From Bradyrhizobium sp. PSBB068 (GTDB lineage: Bacteria; Pseudomonadota; Alphaproteobacteria; Rhizobiales; Xanthobacteraceae): a DNA stretch of 64,000 nt. The notes under the pieces were generated by a model that did not search any database, had not been told where the DNA came from, and saw only the letters and a program-made list of their open reading frames with translations. How positions within the stretch are numbered: the stretch's first letter is position 1; each line of letters begins with the position of its first letter. Shown piece by piece: positions 18,418-26,896 of this stretch. Location: NCBI GenBank assembly GCA_016839165.1, contig CP069300.1:1550001-1614000 (forward strand). The letters are read 5' to 3'. Both the position numbers and the translations under genes were made by a program.

Positions 18418-19125
18418 ATGCAACTCGCCAAGAACGTCATCGACGTCGGCCTTTCCACCAACAATCTCGAGCCGATGCTGCGGTTCTGGCAGCAGGATGC
18501 CGGGCTTCGTTTCGATCATGTGCTGCCGGTCCGCCGCGGCCAGAAGCAGTACCGCCACGACGCGCACGGTTCGGTCATCAAGCTCAATCATCACGTCGAG
18601 CCGCTGCCGGCGGTCGCGCCGAGCGGCTATCGCGAACTGATCATCGCGCAAGAGGGCGTCGGCGTGCCGCAACACATGCACGATCCCGACGGCAACGGGG
18701 TCTGCCTGGTGGCGCCGGGATACGACGGCATCAGCCAGATCGCGGTCGCGATGGTGGTGCGTGATCTCGCCGCGCATCGCAGGTTCTACGGCGACATCCT
18801 CGGCTTCACCGAGCAATCCTGGTCGGGCGGCGCGGCCTTCCGCCTCGGCGACAGCCTCATCCTGCTGACGCAAGATCGCGCTGCGACCGTCGATCCAATC
18901 AGGCAAGCGCGCGGCTGGCGCTACATCACGTTGCAGGTCGCTGATATCGACGCCGTGCATGACGAGCTGCGCGGCAAGGGCGTCCGCGAGGGCCTCGCGC
19001 CGGTGACGCTTGGCGAGGTCGCGCGGATTTCCATGATCCTCGATCCCGATGGCAACTGGATCGAATTGTCCCGACGGGCATCGATCGTCGGCAGCCTTTC
19101 GGACGACGAGGCGGCAAGAAAGTGA
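18418..19125 (+). CDS. VOC-superfamily (glyoxalase/dioxygenase-like) protein
   Basis: A 235-residue protein built from two vicinal oxygen chelate repeats. The first begins KNVIDVGLSTNNLEPMLRFWQQDAGL and ends near VPQHMHDPDGNGVCLVAPG. The second begins QIAVAMVVRDLAAHRRFYGDILGF and ends near MILDPDGNWIELSRR. His/Glu metal ligands are in the expected strands. Members include glyoxalases, ring-cleavage dioxygenases and resistance proteins, so the reaction is open. The ATG at 18418 follows GAGGCCGG. A disrupted alpha/beta hydrolase gene starts 10 bp downstream, so an old operon may have decayed here. Confidence 0.82.
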   Translation: MQLAKNVIDVGLSTNNLEPMLRFWQQDAGLRFDHVLPVRRGQKQYRHDAHGSVIKLNHHVEPLPAVAPSGYRELIIAQEGVGVPQHMHDPDGNGVCLVAPGYDGISQIAVAMVVRDLAAHRRFYGDILGFTEQSWSGGAAFRLGDSLILLTQDRAATVDPIRQARGWRYITLQVADIDAVHDELRGKGVREGLAPVTLGEVARISMILDPDGNWIELSRRASIVGSLSDDEAARK

Positions 19126-19134
19126 GGTCTGTCC

Positions 19135-19376
19135 ATGAACGATACGCATGAAACGGCGCCGACCCGGTTCGCCCAGGCGAGCGGCGTTCAACTGGCCTAT
19201 CGCCGCTTCGGCATCGGCCGTTCGTCGGGCGTGACGCCTTCGACTGTTGCGGAGCTGGCTGAGTATTGCGCGGCGCGTATCTGGTGATGTGCCCCGACGC
19301 CGGCCACGGCGCGCAGTCACAGCACGCCGAGCTCTTTCTCGCCGATGTCCGGCTGTTTCTCAACGCACCGGACTGA
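19135..19376 (+). pseudogene. alpha/beta hydrolase with two internal deletions
   Basis: The ATG at 19135 opens a hydrolase N-terminus (TAPTRFAQASGVQLAYRRFG). It jumps directly to SSGVTPSTVAELAEYCAARI, a segment that normally lies some 40-60 residues further on, and stops at 19285-19287. In another frame the C-terminus follows at once: LVMCPDAGHGAQSQHAELF, with the catalytic histidine, ending at 19374-19376. The nucleophile and core are gone. The parts, in the correct order but with missing middles, show an intact hydrolase gene that lost two blocks. Confidence 0.7.
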
Positions 19377-19471
19377 GCGCGGGACTGCAGCACGATCCGG
19401 AAAAACGGAAAACGGTTGTCCGAGCTCAAGAGATGAGATCATGATACGATTCCCTGGAAACCGATCGTGAT

Positions 19472-20125
19472 CTAGCAGATCTTCTGTTGCAGGTGCTGGA
19501 TGCAGGTGCAGGTCGTCGAGGACGTCAGTTTGACGTCATAGTACGGAAAGCTTGCGTTGGCGGGGCTGTTGGTCGAACAACGCGGAAACAGGTAATAGCT
19601 GTCTCTCAGCGTCACGGTCCCGCTGATGGTGAAGCCGAGATTTGGCGTATAGCCGTAGGACACTTCGCCCAGAATGAACGAGACATTGTAGTTCTGCGTC
19701 CCGGCGAGCGAGGCAGGCAACGCGATCGTTTGACCGACCGGTCTCCCCGTGACGAAGCTCGTTCCGTTGTAGGACTGGCTCCACTGCACCGTCGCCTTGC
19801 CGTTGCTGTCCGTGGAGACTTCTGAAACAGTAACGGTGGTGAGCGAGTTGCCGTTGCTGGTCGTCGGATACGGCGCGAGGATCGCGGTCGAAGCGCCGAG
19901 GATGTTCTGCAGCTGGCTCGCGCTGACTTGCGTATTCTGCGAGACCATGTCGGCGACGGAATGGGCGGCCGCGGTGACCTTGATGTTGATGGCCATGCCG
20001 TTGGCAAGTTCGATGCCGCCGACATAGAGCAGCAACATGAACGGCAACACCATGGCAAACTCGATCGCCGCCAGGGCGTCGGTATCGATCCAGAACTTCC
20101 GCGCTCGAAGGGACAGCTTGGTCAT
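19472..20125 (-). CDS. TadE-like pilus assembly/pseudopilin protein
   Basis: A 217-residue membrane-anchored protein. The N-terminus has the TadE-like signature TDALAAIEFAMVLPFMLLLYVGGIEL, a single hydrophobic helix preceded by an acidic residue. An exported domain rich in Ser, Thr and Asn follows. In Flp/Tad systems such minor pseudopilins are cleaved by a prepilin peptidase and help assemble tight-adherence pili. The ATG at 20125 (MTKLSLRARKF) is chosen because the upstream open frame is not hydrophobic or conserved. It is the third gene of a minus-strand operon, 11 bp after its neighbour. Confidence 0.82.
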   Translation of the reverse strand: MTKLSLRARKFWIDTDALAAIEFAMVLPFMLLLYVGGIELANGMAINIKVTAAAHSVADMVSQNTQVSASQLQNILGASTAILAPYPTTSNGNSLTTVTVSEVSTDSNGKATVQWSQSYNGTSFVTGRPVGQTIALPASLAGTQNYNVSFILGEVSYGYTPNLGFTISGTVTLRDSYYLFPRCSTNSPANASFPYYDVKLTSSTTCTCIQHLQQKIC

Positions 20126-20136
20126 CGGATCACATC

Positions 20137-20703
20137 CTACGAGGCCGGCTCGTTCTGGAAGGCGGCAGTGGCCAGAATCAGCCGGGTGTTGTTGGGCTGA
20201 TTTGAAAGATTGAATCCAAGGGGGCCGAGCAAGACCGGCCACATGTACATCACCCGGACCACGACGATGTCTCCGGCATTTCCCGGATTGAATTGCATGT
20301 TGTTGACGTTGCCCTGGCTGTCATACGTCGGGATGAGAGCAGACGTATCGGCGGTCGACCAGCTGGTGGCGACCCGCACGTCGACCAGGATCTTGCTGCA
20401 GGTGAACAGTACAGCGACCTGATTGCAGACGGTCTGGTGAAAGGCGGTCTGTGTCGCCTGTTGTGATTGCGTCTGTCCGGTCAAAATCTGTCGGCTCGAT
20501 TGCTGCACCACCCCTTCGAGCATCTCCTGCGCAAAGAACACGAGAAACGTCTGCACGATCGCGACGAGGAGGGCGAGAAACGGCGTCGCGACGAGCGCGA
20601 ACTCGACCGCAGTGGCGCCGCGGCGATCCCTCATGAAGGCGCCGGAGCGATTTCGGATTCTCTTCACCGATCGGATCGTCACTGGGATCGTCACCTGGAC
20701 CAC
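20137..20703 (-). CDS. TadE-family protein
   Basis: A TadE-type protein with the classic GATAVEFALVATPFLALLVAIVQTFLVFF membrane segment (about residues 29-57, conserved Glu at 34) and a small exported domain. It is expected to be a minor pilin of a Flp/Tad pilus. The start is uncertain: the GTG at 20703 gives 188 residues, while a GTG at 20667 or the ATG of MRDRRGATAVEFA are alternatives that give more usual N-terminal lengths. It lies between a TadG-like gene and a second TadE-like gene, 9 and 11 bp away. Confidence 0.8.
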   Translation of the reverse strand: MVQVTIPVTIRSVKRIRNRSGAFMRDRRGATAVEFALVATPFLALLVAIVQTFLVFFAQEMLEGVVQQSSRQILTGQTQSQQATQTAFHQTVCNQVAVLFTCSKILVDVRVATSWSTADTSALIPTYDSQGNVNNMQFNPGNAGDIVVVRVMYMWPVLLGPLGFNLSNQPNNTRLILATAAFQNEPAS

Positions 20704-20712
20704 CGCGCTTTC

Positions 20713-22128
20713 TTACTGCGTGAGGCTGGCTGTACTTGAGGCGACCTTGATGAACAAATCCGTCAATGCCGCCGAGATGTCGCCACCGGTCTGAACGTCG
20801 GAGAAAAGGCCCGGCGAAGCGCACGATTGCAGGTTTTGTGCGATCTGGCCGGTTGAAGAGGACGGGTTGTTGAACTGGGAGATATGACTCATGTACCAGC
20901 CGTCGCTCAGCTGCAGATACTCGGTGTAGAGGATTGCAATGCGAATACCCCGGTTCTTGATCGTCGTGCAGATCGTTGGGTCGATCGGTTGCTGGCACCG
21001 GAACTTCGAGCCCACTGTCTGTAGTACCGCGTTGGCATTGCAGGACGAGCTCAGCGAGATGATCTTGTCGTCGACGCCGTCGGTGACGAGGAATACGACT
21101 TCCTGCGGCGTGTCGCCCGATTGATTGCTGCCGAGGCCGGGATTCGGCATGATGTTGTTGACGCTGCTGAGCGCGTTCTCAATGTCCGTGCCGTAGTCCG
21201 TGGTGCAGTTTCCCGAGATCACGCAATTCTGGTGGTCGACCGTCATCAGCTGAATGTTCGAAATGGCCTGTCCCGCCGTGGTCGGGCTGGTCGGCGTTTG
21301 CAGGGTGTTGAAGCCGTAGTCGAAGGTATAGAGGCCGGCCTTGTAGGTGGTGTTGTTCAGGGCCGACATGCATTGCATGACGCCGCCCGAAACGCTGGTC
21401 TGCGGGCAGTTCGCCCATGAAACGAGCAGCTGATTGACGGCATTCACCACGAGATCGATGCGCAAGGTGACGCCGTTGTTGCGCGCAATGGTCAGGTTGT
21501 CGACGCTCGAGGAATTGGCGCCGCTGTCGAGGTTGGGATGCGTTTCATGGCAGGCGAAGCCGCAGCTTCGCGAGGCGGATGGCTGGCTGGACGTGTAAGA
21601 TATCAGATTGTTGATGTCGTTCTGGGTCGCGCCAATCGCCATGGAAGGCGAGTCGTCGAGCACCAGATAGAAATTCATGTTGGGCGCGCTTGCCGCGCGT
21701 GCCGTCGAGGTGCCGCCGACGGCCCAGGTCGCGCTGCGAAGCAGGGTGCCGAAGTTGTTGATCGACTGCGCGGTGTACGAAACCGTCACGGTACGCTGGA
21801 GCCCGGAATCGACGATGTTGATCGTCGGTGACGGCACCGAGCTCAAGCCGGTCATGCTGTTGGCTGTGGACGCAAAAACGGCGGCGGCAGCGGCCTTGGC
21901 CGTGGAATCCGTTTGCAGCAGCATGGCAGGCCGCACGGCTGCAATTGCCGCAGCGTCCGCCGCGGCATCCAACTGATTCTTCTTGCGCAGGGCCTGGGTG
22001 TAATCCGTGGTCATACCCAACAGGTAGACCAACGGCACCGTCGCCAATGCAAAGATTACGGCAACGTTGGCCCCGCGATCTGTGCCGAAGCGAGAGAGCC
22101 AGGAGCGCATCACGAACTTCATCTGCAT
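20713..22128 (-). CDS. TadG-like pilus assembly protein with vWA domain
   Basis: A 471-residue protein beginning with a TadE/G N-terminal helix (GANVAVIFALATVPLVYLLGMTTDYTQA). A von Willebrand factor A domain follows, with the MIDAS DxSxS motif NFYLVLDDSPSMAIG around residue 155. TadG anchors or organises Flp pili, and the vWA domain probably mediates adhesion. An in-frame TTG lies five codons upstream; the ATG at 22128 (MQMKFVMRSW) is preferred. The gene heads the operon with the two TadE-like genes. The cpa/tad secretion ATPase genes are not here, so this is a detached pilin module. Confidence 0.85.
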   Translation of the reverse strand: MQMKFVMRSWLSRFGTDRGANVAVIFALATVPLVYLLGMTTDYTQALRKKNQLDAAADAAAIAAVRPAMLLQTDSTAKAAAAAVFASTANSMTGLSSVPSPTINIVDSGLQRTVTVSYTAQSINNFGTLLRSATWAVGGTSTARAASAPNMNFYLVLDDSPSMAIGATQNDINNLISYTSSQPSASRSCGFACHETHPNLDSGANSSSVDNLTIARNNGVTLRIDLVVNAVNQLLVSWANCPQTSVSGGVMQCMSALNNTTYKAGLYTFDYGFNTLQTPTSPTTAGQAISNIQLMTVDHQNCVISGNCTTDYGTDIENALSSVNNIMPNPGLGSNQSGDTPQEVVFLVTDGVDDKIISLSSSCNANAVLQTVGSKFRCQQPIDPTICTTIKNRGIRIAILYTEYLQLSDGWYMSHISQFNNPSSSTGQIAQNLQSCASPGLFSDVQTGGDISAALTDLFIKVASSTASLTQ

Positions 22129-22579
22129 CACCAGTTGATTCAACAGGGCGATCTGCCGGGCGCGTTGTCAGCCGTTGGGAGGTATTCCAGCGCTTCCGCG
22201 AGTCTTGGAGATCAAGCCGTTAAGCAATGCTTACGCACGGTTGGTGGAATAGCGGGTAGCGCCACAAAATCTCCGGCCCCCTTACGCGAAGCTGACGAAT
22301 GCTTACACCAGGCTTACAGAGCCTAGTTTGTTAGCTCCCTGTTTACCGATCGCCATCGTCAGGCGCCAGCGGCACCCAAAAGTTGTGTACCGATGCAATG
22401 CACGTAAACGCGGATTTTGCCTCGCATAGGATCAGAAGCGCAGGAATGGGTATCCGGCGGCCGGTTCTCGATGTGAACGCGGCGTGCTCAATCACTGAGT
22501 TGCCCGACGGGTCAAGGCCCGTCGACAAAAATATTTCGGTTTATCGTAATGACAACTCTGTGTATGGTCCGCTCGTCTC
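22129..22579. other. intergenic region upstream of the tad operon
   Basis: No gene is seen. The sequence is less GC-rich around 22210-22330 and carries two copies of AATGCTTAC (about 22227 and 22299) upstream of the divergent reading tad genes. They could belong to the operon promoter or an operator. The right part merges into a large structured repeat. Confidence 0.4.
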
Positions 22580-22925
22580 ACCCGGCACGAGGGGCGCTTC
22601 GCGGTCGTCACGAACGTGGGTCGAGATGCGGTGGACGCCGATTGCGCAGCTGACGAGTGTGCAACGAGGCGGACGGTGAAGTCGTGTGGTCCTGACGCCC
22701 TAACGGCAGGTGTCTTCGTGCAAGATGCGTTGCGTCATGCACGGGCGGTGACAAGCAAGCCCAGTCTCGCCGGGGAGAGCACGAAGTAAGCCGTAACCCA
22801 TCGCGCAGGGAAAGCCGGGTTGTTTCCGGTGACACCTGTGGTCCTAACCCCCGAGCTTTCTACCCATTGCTCGGGGCCCATGGGTGCGATCGGCACCCGG
22901 CTTTCCCTGCGCCCTCTGCTCAAGA
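22580..22925. repeat. large structured intergenic repeat with nested perfect stems
   Basis: No reading frame is convincing. A perfect 17-bp inverted repeat, GCGCAGGGAAAGCCGGG (22803-22819) against CCCGGCTTTCCCTGCGC (22896-22912), encloses a second stem made of CCCCGAGC and GCTCGGGG near 22851-22876. The sequence upstream of these stems, back to about 22580, strongly resembles a dispersed repeat I recall from several Bradyrhizobium-type genomes, whose function is unknown. It may act as a structured RNA or a mobile repeat. The end points are approximate. Confidence 0.6.
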
Positions 22926-23092
22926 GAGGGCGGAACGAACAGCAAGGCTCGGGCAAAACATGTCGCGAGAATGCGAGCGTATGACTCACCAGGCGTGCAA
23001 CACCCTCACTGTCGTCCCCGCTTGCGCAGGCGGAAGCAGGGACGATGGTTGTGAATGTGGCGCGGAGTGGGATCGAGCGAGACGTGGAGCCC

Positions 23093-24871
23093 TCACCCCG
23101 CCAGCACGGCCTCCGCGCCGGTGATCGCCTCGGCGCTTTCGGTCACGGTCTTTTCCAGCGACGGCGCCTGCACCGAAATGTTCTCGGCAAAGAAGCGCGC
23201 CAGCGCGACGTAACGCTGCGGCTCGGCTGCGCCGTCCGCCTTGGCGGCGAGCGCTTCGCCGGCGAGCAGGCAGCCGCCGAGCGTGGCGCCGAACAGCCGC
23301 AGATAGGGCGTCGCGCCGGCGAGCGCATCGTTCGGCGCGGCGGCCAGCCGTTCGAGCAGCCATTTGCTGGTGCGCTCGAGCGCGGCGTGGGCATCGCGCA
23401 GCTTGGCGCCCGTGGTGCCGAACGCCGGATCGTTGGAGGTCTCGACCTGCTTGATGGTGGCATTGAGCTCGTCGAGCAGCGCCCACACCGAAGCGCCGCC
23501 ATTGGCGCCGAGCTTGCGGGTGACGAGGTCGATCGACTGGATGCCGTTGGTGCCCTCGTAGATCGAGGTGATGCGGGCATCGCGGTAATGCTGCGCGGCG
23601 CCGGTCTCCTCGATGAAGCCCATGCCGCCATGAACCTGCACGCCGAGATAGGCGACCTCGTTGCCGATATCGGTGGAGAACGCCTTGGCGATCGGGGTCA
23701 GCAACGCGCCGCGCGCCGCGGCATCTGCGCGAACCTTGGCGTCCTTGGCGCGCACCGAGACGTCGAGCGCGACCGCGGTGGCGTAGCAGATCGTGCGCGC
23801 CGCCGCCGTCATGCTGCGCATCTGCATCAGCATGCGCTTGACGTCGGGATGCACGATGATCGGATCCATCCCGTCGCCCTTGTGGCCGACGACCTTGCCC
23901 TGGCGGCGCTCCCGCGCATAGGCCAGCGCCTGCTGATAGGCGCGGTCGGCAATGCCGACGCCTTCGAGGCCGACGCCGAGCCGGGCCTGGTTCATCATCG
24001 TGAACATGCAGCGCATGCCGGCGTTTTCCTCGCCGATCAGGAAGCCGATCGCACCGCCCTTGTCGCCCATGGTCATGGTGCAGGTCGGCGAAGCGTGCAT
24101 GCCGAGCTTGTGCTCGACGCCGCTCGCATGGATGTCGTTGCGCGCGCCGAGCGAGCCGTCGGCATTGACCAGGAACTTCGGCACGAGGAAGAGGGAAATT
24201 CCCTTGGTGCCCGAGGGCGCATCGGGCAATCGTGCGAGCACGAAGTGCACGATGTTGTCGGTCATGTCGTGCTCGCCGTAGGTGATGAAGATCTTGGTGC
24301 CCTTGATGCGGTAGGTGCCGTCATCGGCGCGTTCGGCGCGAGTGCGCAGCGCGCCGACGTCGGAGCCGGCATTGGGCTCGGTGAGCTGCATCGTGCCGGT
24401 CCATTCGCCGGTGACGAGCTTCTCGAGATAGATGTTCTTCAGCTCGTCGCTGCCGTGGGCATCGAGCGCCTCGATTGCGGACAACGTCAGCAAGGGGCAG
24501 AGGCCGAAGGCGACATTCGATGCGCTCCAGATCTCGGTGCAGGCGGCGTTGATCGCGAGCGGCAGGCCCTGGCCGCCGAATGCTTCCGGCCCGGACACCG
24601 CGTTCCATCCCGCGGCGGTCCAGCGCTGATAGGCGTCGGGCCAGCCGGGTGCGGTCGTCACCTTGCCGTTGTCGAGCTTGATGCCGTGTTCGTCGCCGAC
24701 CGTGTTCAGCGGCGCCAGCACGTCGGCGGCGAACTTGCCGGCTTCTTCCAATACCGCAGCGGTGATCTCGCTATCGAAATCGCCGTAGTGGCCGGCCGCC
24801 ACGGCGGCAGCGAGCCCCGCACCATGATTGAGGGACAGCAGAATATCGTTGATCGGCGCGCGGTAGGTCAT
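23093..24871 (-). CDS. acyl-CoA dehydrogenase
   Basis: A 592-residue long-form acyl-CoA dehydrogenase. Flavin and substrate motifs appear in order: MQLTEPNAGSDVGALRTRAE near residue 165, GIHASGVEHKLGMHASPTCTM-type segment near 260, and a helical C-terminal domain with VQVHGGMGFIEETGAAQHYRDARI containing the FAD-binding region, followed by the extra acyl-CoA dehydrogenase C-terminal helical domain. It would oxidise an acyl-CoA to the 2-enoyl-CoA in beta-oxidation. The ATG at 24871 (MTYRAPINDILLSLNHG) follows a GGGAG; upstream in-frame sequence lacks homology. Confidence 0.92.
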   Translation of the reverse strand: MTYRAPINDILLSLNHGAGLAAAVAAGHYGDFDSEITAAVLEEAGKFAADVLAPLNTVGDEHGIKLDNGKVTTAPGWPDAYQRWTAAGWNAVSGPEAFGGQGLPLAINAACTEIWSASNVAFGLCPLLTLSAIEALDAHGSDELKNIYLEKLVTGEWTGTMQLTEPNAGSDVGALRTRAERADDGTYRIKGTKIFITYGEHDMTDNIVHFVLARLPDAPSGTKGISLFLVPKFLVNADGSLGARNDIHASGVEHKLGMHASPTCTMTMGDKGGAIGFLIGEENAGMRCMFTMMNQARLGVGLEGVGIADRAYQQALAYARERRQGKVVGHKGDGMDPIIVHPDVKRMLMQMRSMTAAARTICYATAVALDVSVRAKDAKVRADAAARGALLTPIAKAFSTDIGNEVAYLGVQVHGGMGFIEETGAAQHYRDARITSIYEGTNGIQSIDLVTRKLGANGGASVWALLDELNATIKQVETSNDPAFGTTGAKLRDAHAALERTSKWLLERLAAAPNDALAGATPYLRLFGATLGGCLLAGEALAAKADGAAEPQRYVALARFFAENISVQAPSLEKTVTESAEAITGAEAVLAG

Positions 24872-25085
24872 GGCGTTACTCCCGACGAGGCGTTTGCAAA
24901 TCGTCATCCCATGAAACCGGCGGGCTCTCAACTGTCCGAACGGACATCGTACGGTCTGTCTCGGCCACCGCGGCGCTGCGTGACCGGAGCGGCCTCGTCC
25001 TGCGGCTTTCGTGCCTTTTCGATCACCGCCCTGTTGAAATGGCGGGACTCACCCTATAGACCGGCGTGGCCTTCAATCGGCGCGT

Positions 25086-25160
25086 TGGGGCGTAGCCAAG
25101 CGGTAAGGCAGCGGATTTTGATTCCGCCATTCGGAGGTTCGATCCCTCCCGCCCCAGCCA
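25086..25160 (+). tRNA. tRNA-Gln (anticodon TTG), CCA encoded
   Basis: The cloverleaf can be folded by eye. The acceptor stem TGGGGCG (25086-25092) pairs with CGCCCCA (25150-25156), followed by the discriminator G and CCA at 25158-25160. The anticodon stem-loop is GCGGA-TTTTGAT-TCCGC with TTG as the anticodon. The T-arm contains GGTTCGATCC. An integrase gene faces its 3' end from 193 bp away, so this tRNA is a probable attachment site for the adjoining element. Confidence 0.95.
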
Positions 25161-25352
25161 TATTCAAAGCATTGATTTTGTTGGCATAATTGGCGTGGCT
25201 TGAGCAGCCATTTCGGGGCGTTTGGAAGCGAATTTGCCCCGTCATTTGGAAATCCGTGCCTATTTTGTTTCGGCAACGGTGCGCAACTGCGTCGAGTCGC
25301 GATCCGTGAGCGACGTTCAAAATTTGGCTGCGATGGAATAAGCGTGGGCTCG

Positions 25353-26669
25353 CTATGACGCATTCCGTCGCGTCACGCCGTCACCGCTCATCATGCTCGG
25401 CTCACCCGCGTTGGCATCTGCTTGTTCGAGTTGCTTCTGCGCCAAAAGGTGCGCGTGACGTTTGCGCGTTGCTGCCAGCGCCCGCCGCATCGTTTCTTTG
25501 GCGTAGCCACGATAGGCCTGCGCCGTTTTGTGTCCGGAGAGTGCACGGCCCTGACCGTCTGTCAGTTCGGCTTCCTCGAGTTCGGTCATGCCGCCGTGCC
25601 GGCAGGCATCAAGCGTAAACAGCTCCGACACGCCATCGATCTTCTTGCGCATCTGCTGCACGACCTTCTCCATACCAGGATAGGACCACACCTTGGCATC
25701 GCCTTTGCGCTCACCTCGTTCGATCTTGCGCATGATCATGGGAACACCGAGCCTTGGCAGATAGCCCAGGATTTCCTCGACCTCGGCGTAAAACTTGATG
25801 GCTTCGCCGTCGACGATCTCTTCGAGAGGATGCCAGACCAACGACTTGTTCTTATGGTGTTCAATCCTCACCGCGTGCGGCCAGTTCTTGCTACGATAAT
25901 CCGGCCAGCTCGGAAACCCGGCGACCACGTTCTCGGGCCGCTGCAGCCACTCAAAGCAAATGACAGCGACGGCTGCCGGCTCCGGCCGAGCCTCCTTGAT
26001 GCAGCCCCAGGCAAATTTGTAGACTTCTTCGCGGGTGACCGCGTGCTTCTTGCTCTTCGTGCGGCTCTTGAGCGTGAAATCGTCCCAAGGGTTGGGATGC
26101 TTCTTGTCGAACAAGTCCGGATGTAGGCGTCGCATGATGCGCCAGACCTTGCGGCAGAGGGCCACCACCTTCTCGCCTTGCCGCAGCCTCAGCCCGTTCG
26201 GGCCGTGAATGATCCTCTCGTATATTTTGTCGGCAGCTCGCGGTGTAACCTCTCTGATCTGCCGTTCTCCGATTCGGCGCTCGCTCTTTCCGACCGTATC
26301 GCAGATCAGTAGCATGATACGCTCGTAGTCTGGACGCGAACGGGGTGACACCTTCTCGGTGTAGGCCTTCTCGGTCTTGTATTGCCGAAACAGCCAATCG
26401 ATGCTGCCGTAGCGTGCAATCTTGCCTTGCTCGATGGGTTCGCCCCTGCGCTGGCCGTTCCATTCATCGAACAATGCATTGAGCGTGGCGGCGCGTCCGC
26501 CTTTGCTGTCATCGCCGCACGCCGCCTCGTAGTTCGTACCCAATGGCTCATTCGCCATCTCGCAGCCGAGCCTGCGGTAATGCGTCGGGATGCGGAAATA
26601 GAAGCCGATCGATCCACTAGCTAACCGGCGCGCTTCGACGAACCGCGGAAGCCGGCGCTCCAAAATCAC
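25353..26669 (-). CDS. tyrosine recombinase (site-specific integrase)
   Basis: A 438-residue integrase of the tyrosine recombinase family, with an arginine in ICFEWLQRPENV, a catalytic CRHGG motif, the SGHKTAQAYRGYAKET segment carrying His and the nucleophilic Tyr, and a basic C-terminal tail. It is expected to catalyse integration and excision at the adjacent tRNA-Gln. The GTG at 26669 is chosen because it overlaps the stop of the small upstream gene (GTGA), while the longer upstream frame lies over that gene. The gene points toward the tRNA, the usual layout at an attL/attR boundary. Confidence 0.85.
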   Translation of the reverse strand: MILERRLPRFVEARRLASGSIGFYFRIPTHYRRLGCEMANEPLGTNYEAACGDDSKGGRAATLNALFDEWNGQRRGEPIEQGKIARYGSIDWLFRQYKTEKAYTEKVSPRSRPDYERIMLLICDTVGKSERRIGERQIREVTPRAADKIYERIIHGPNGLRLRQGEKVVALCRKVWRIMRRLHPDLFDKKHPNPWDDFTLKSRTKSKKHAVTREEVYKFAWGCIKEARPEPAAVAVICFEWLQRPENVVAGFPSWPDYRSKNWPHAVRIEHHKNKSLVWHPLEEIVDGEAIKFYAEVEEILGYLPRLGVPMIMRKIERGERKGDAKVWSYPGMEKVVQQMRKKIDGVSELFTLDACRHGGMTELEEAELTDGQGRALSGHKTAQAYRGYAKETMRRALAATRKRHAHLLAQKQLEQADANAGEPSMMSGDGVTRRNAS

Positions 26670-26896
26670 AAATCCTCGGCGAGGTCGCCTGGCACGAGAT
26701 CCGGGGCTATGGCCCGGTCCAGATCGTCTCTCAACCACAGCTGACGCCTTCCTTCCTTGATCCGTGGTTGAGGATACTCGATGCCGACTCGTTTGAGAAA
26801 TGCTTCGACGGAAGATTCTCCGCAATATCCTGCTGCGATTGCAGCTGGCATACGACGAGGCCAAGAGCCGCTTGGGATGATGGAAGAACGTGGCAT
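26666..26896 (-). CDS. small DNA-binding (excisionase/AlpA-like) protein, putative
   Basis: A 76-residue protein starting MPRSSIIPSGSWPRRMPAAIAAGYCGESSVEAFLKRVG, with a short predicted helix-turn-helix of the MerR/AlpA type (a SxxAFLKRVGIEYPQPRIKEGRRQLWLRDDLDRAI layout) near the middle. Its stop overlaps the integrase GTG by four bases. Proteins of this size and position often regulate or assist excision. The frame extends upstream to 27055, but only the ATG at 26896 gives a compact domain. Assignment is by context and size. Confidence 0.6.
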   Translation of the reverse strand: MPRSSIIPSGSWPRRMPAAIAAGYCGESSVEAFLKRVGIEYPQPRIKEGRRQLWLRDDLDRAIAPDLVPGDLAEDL

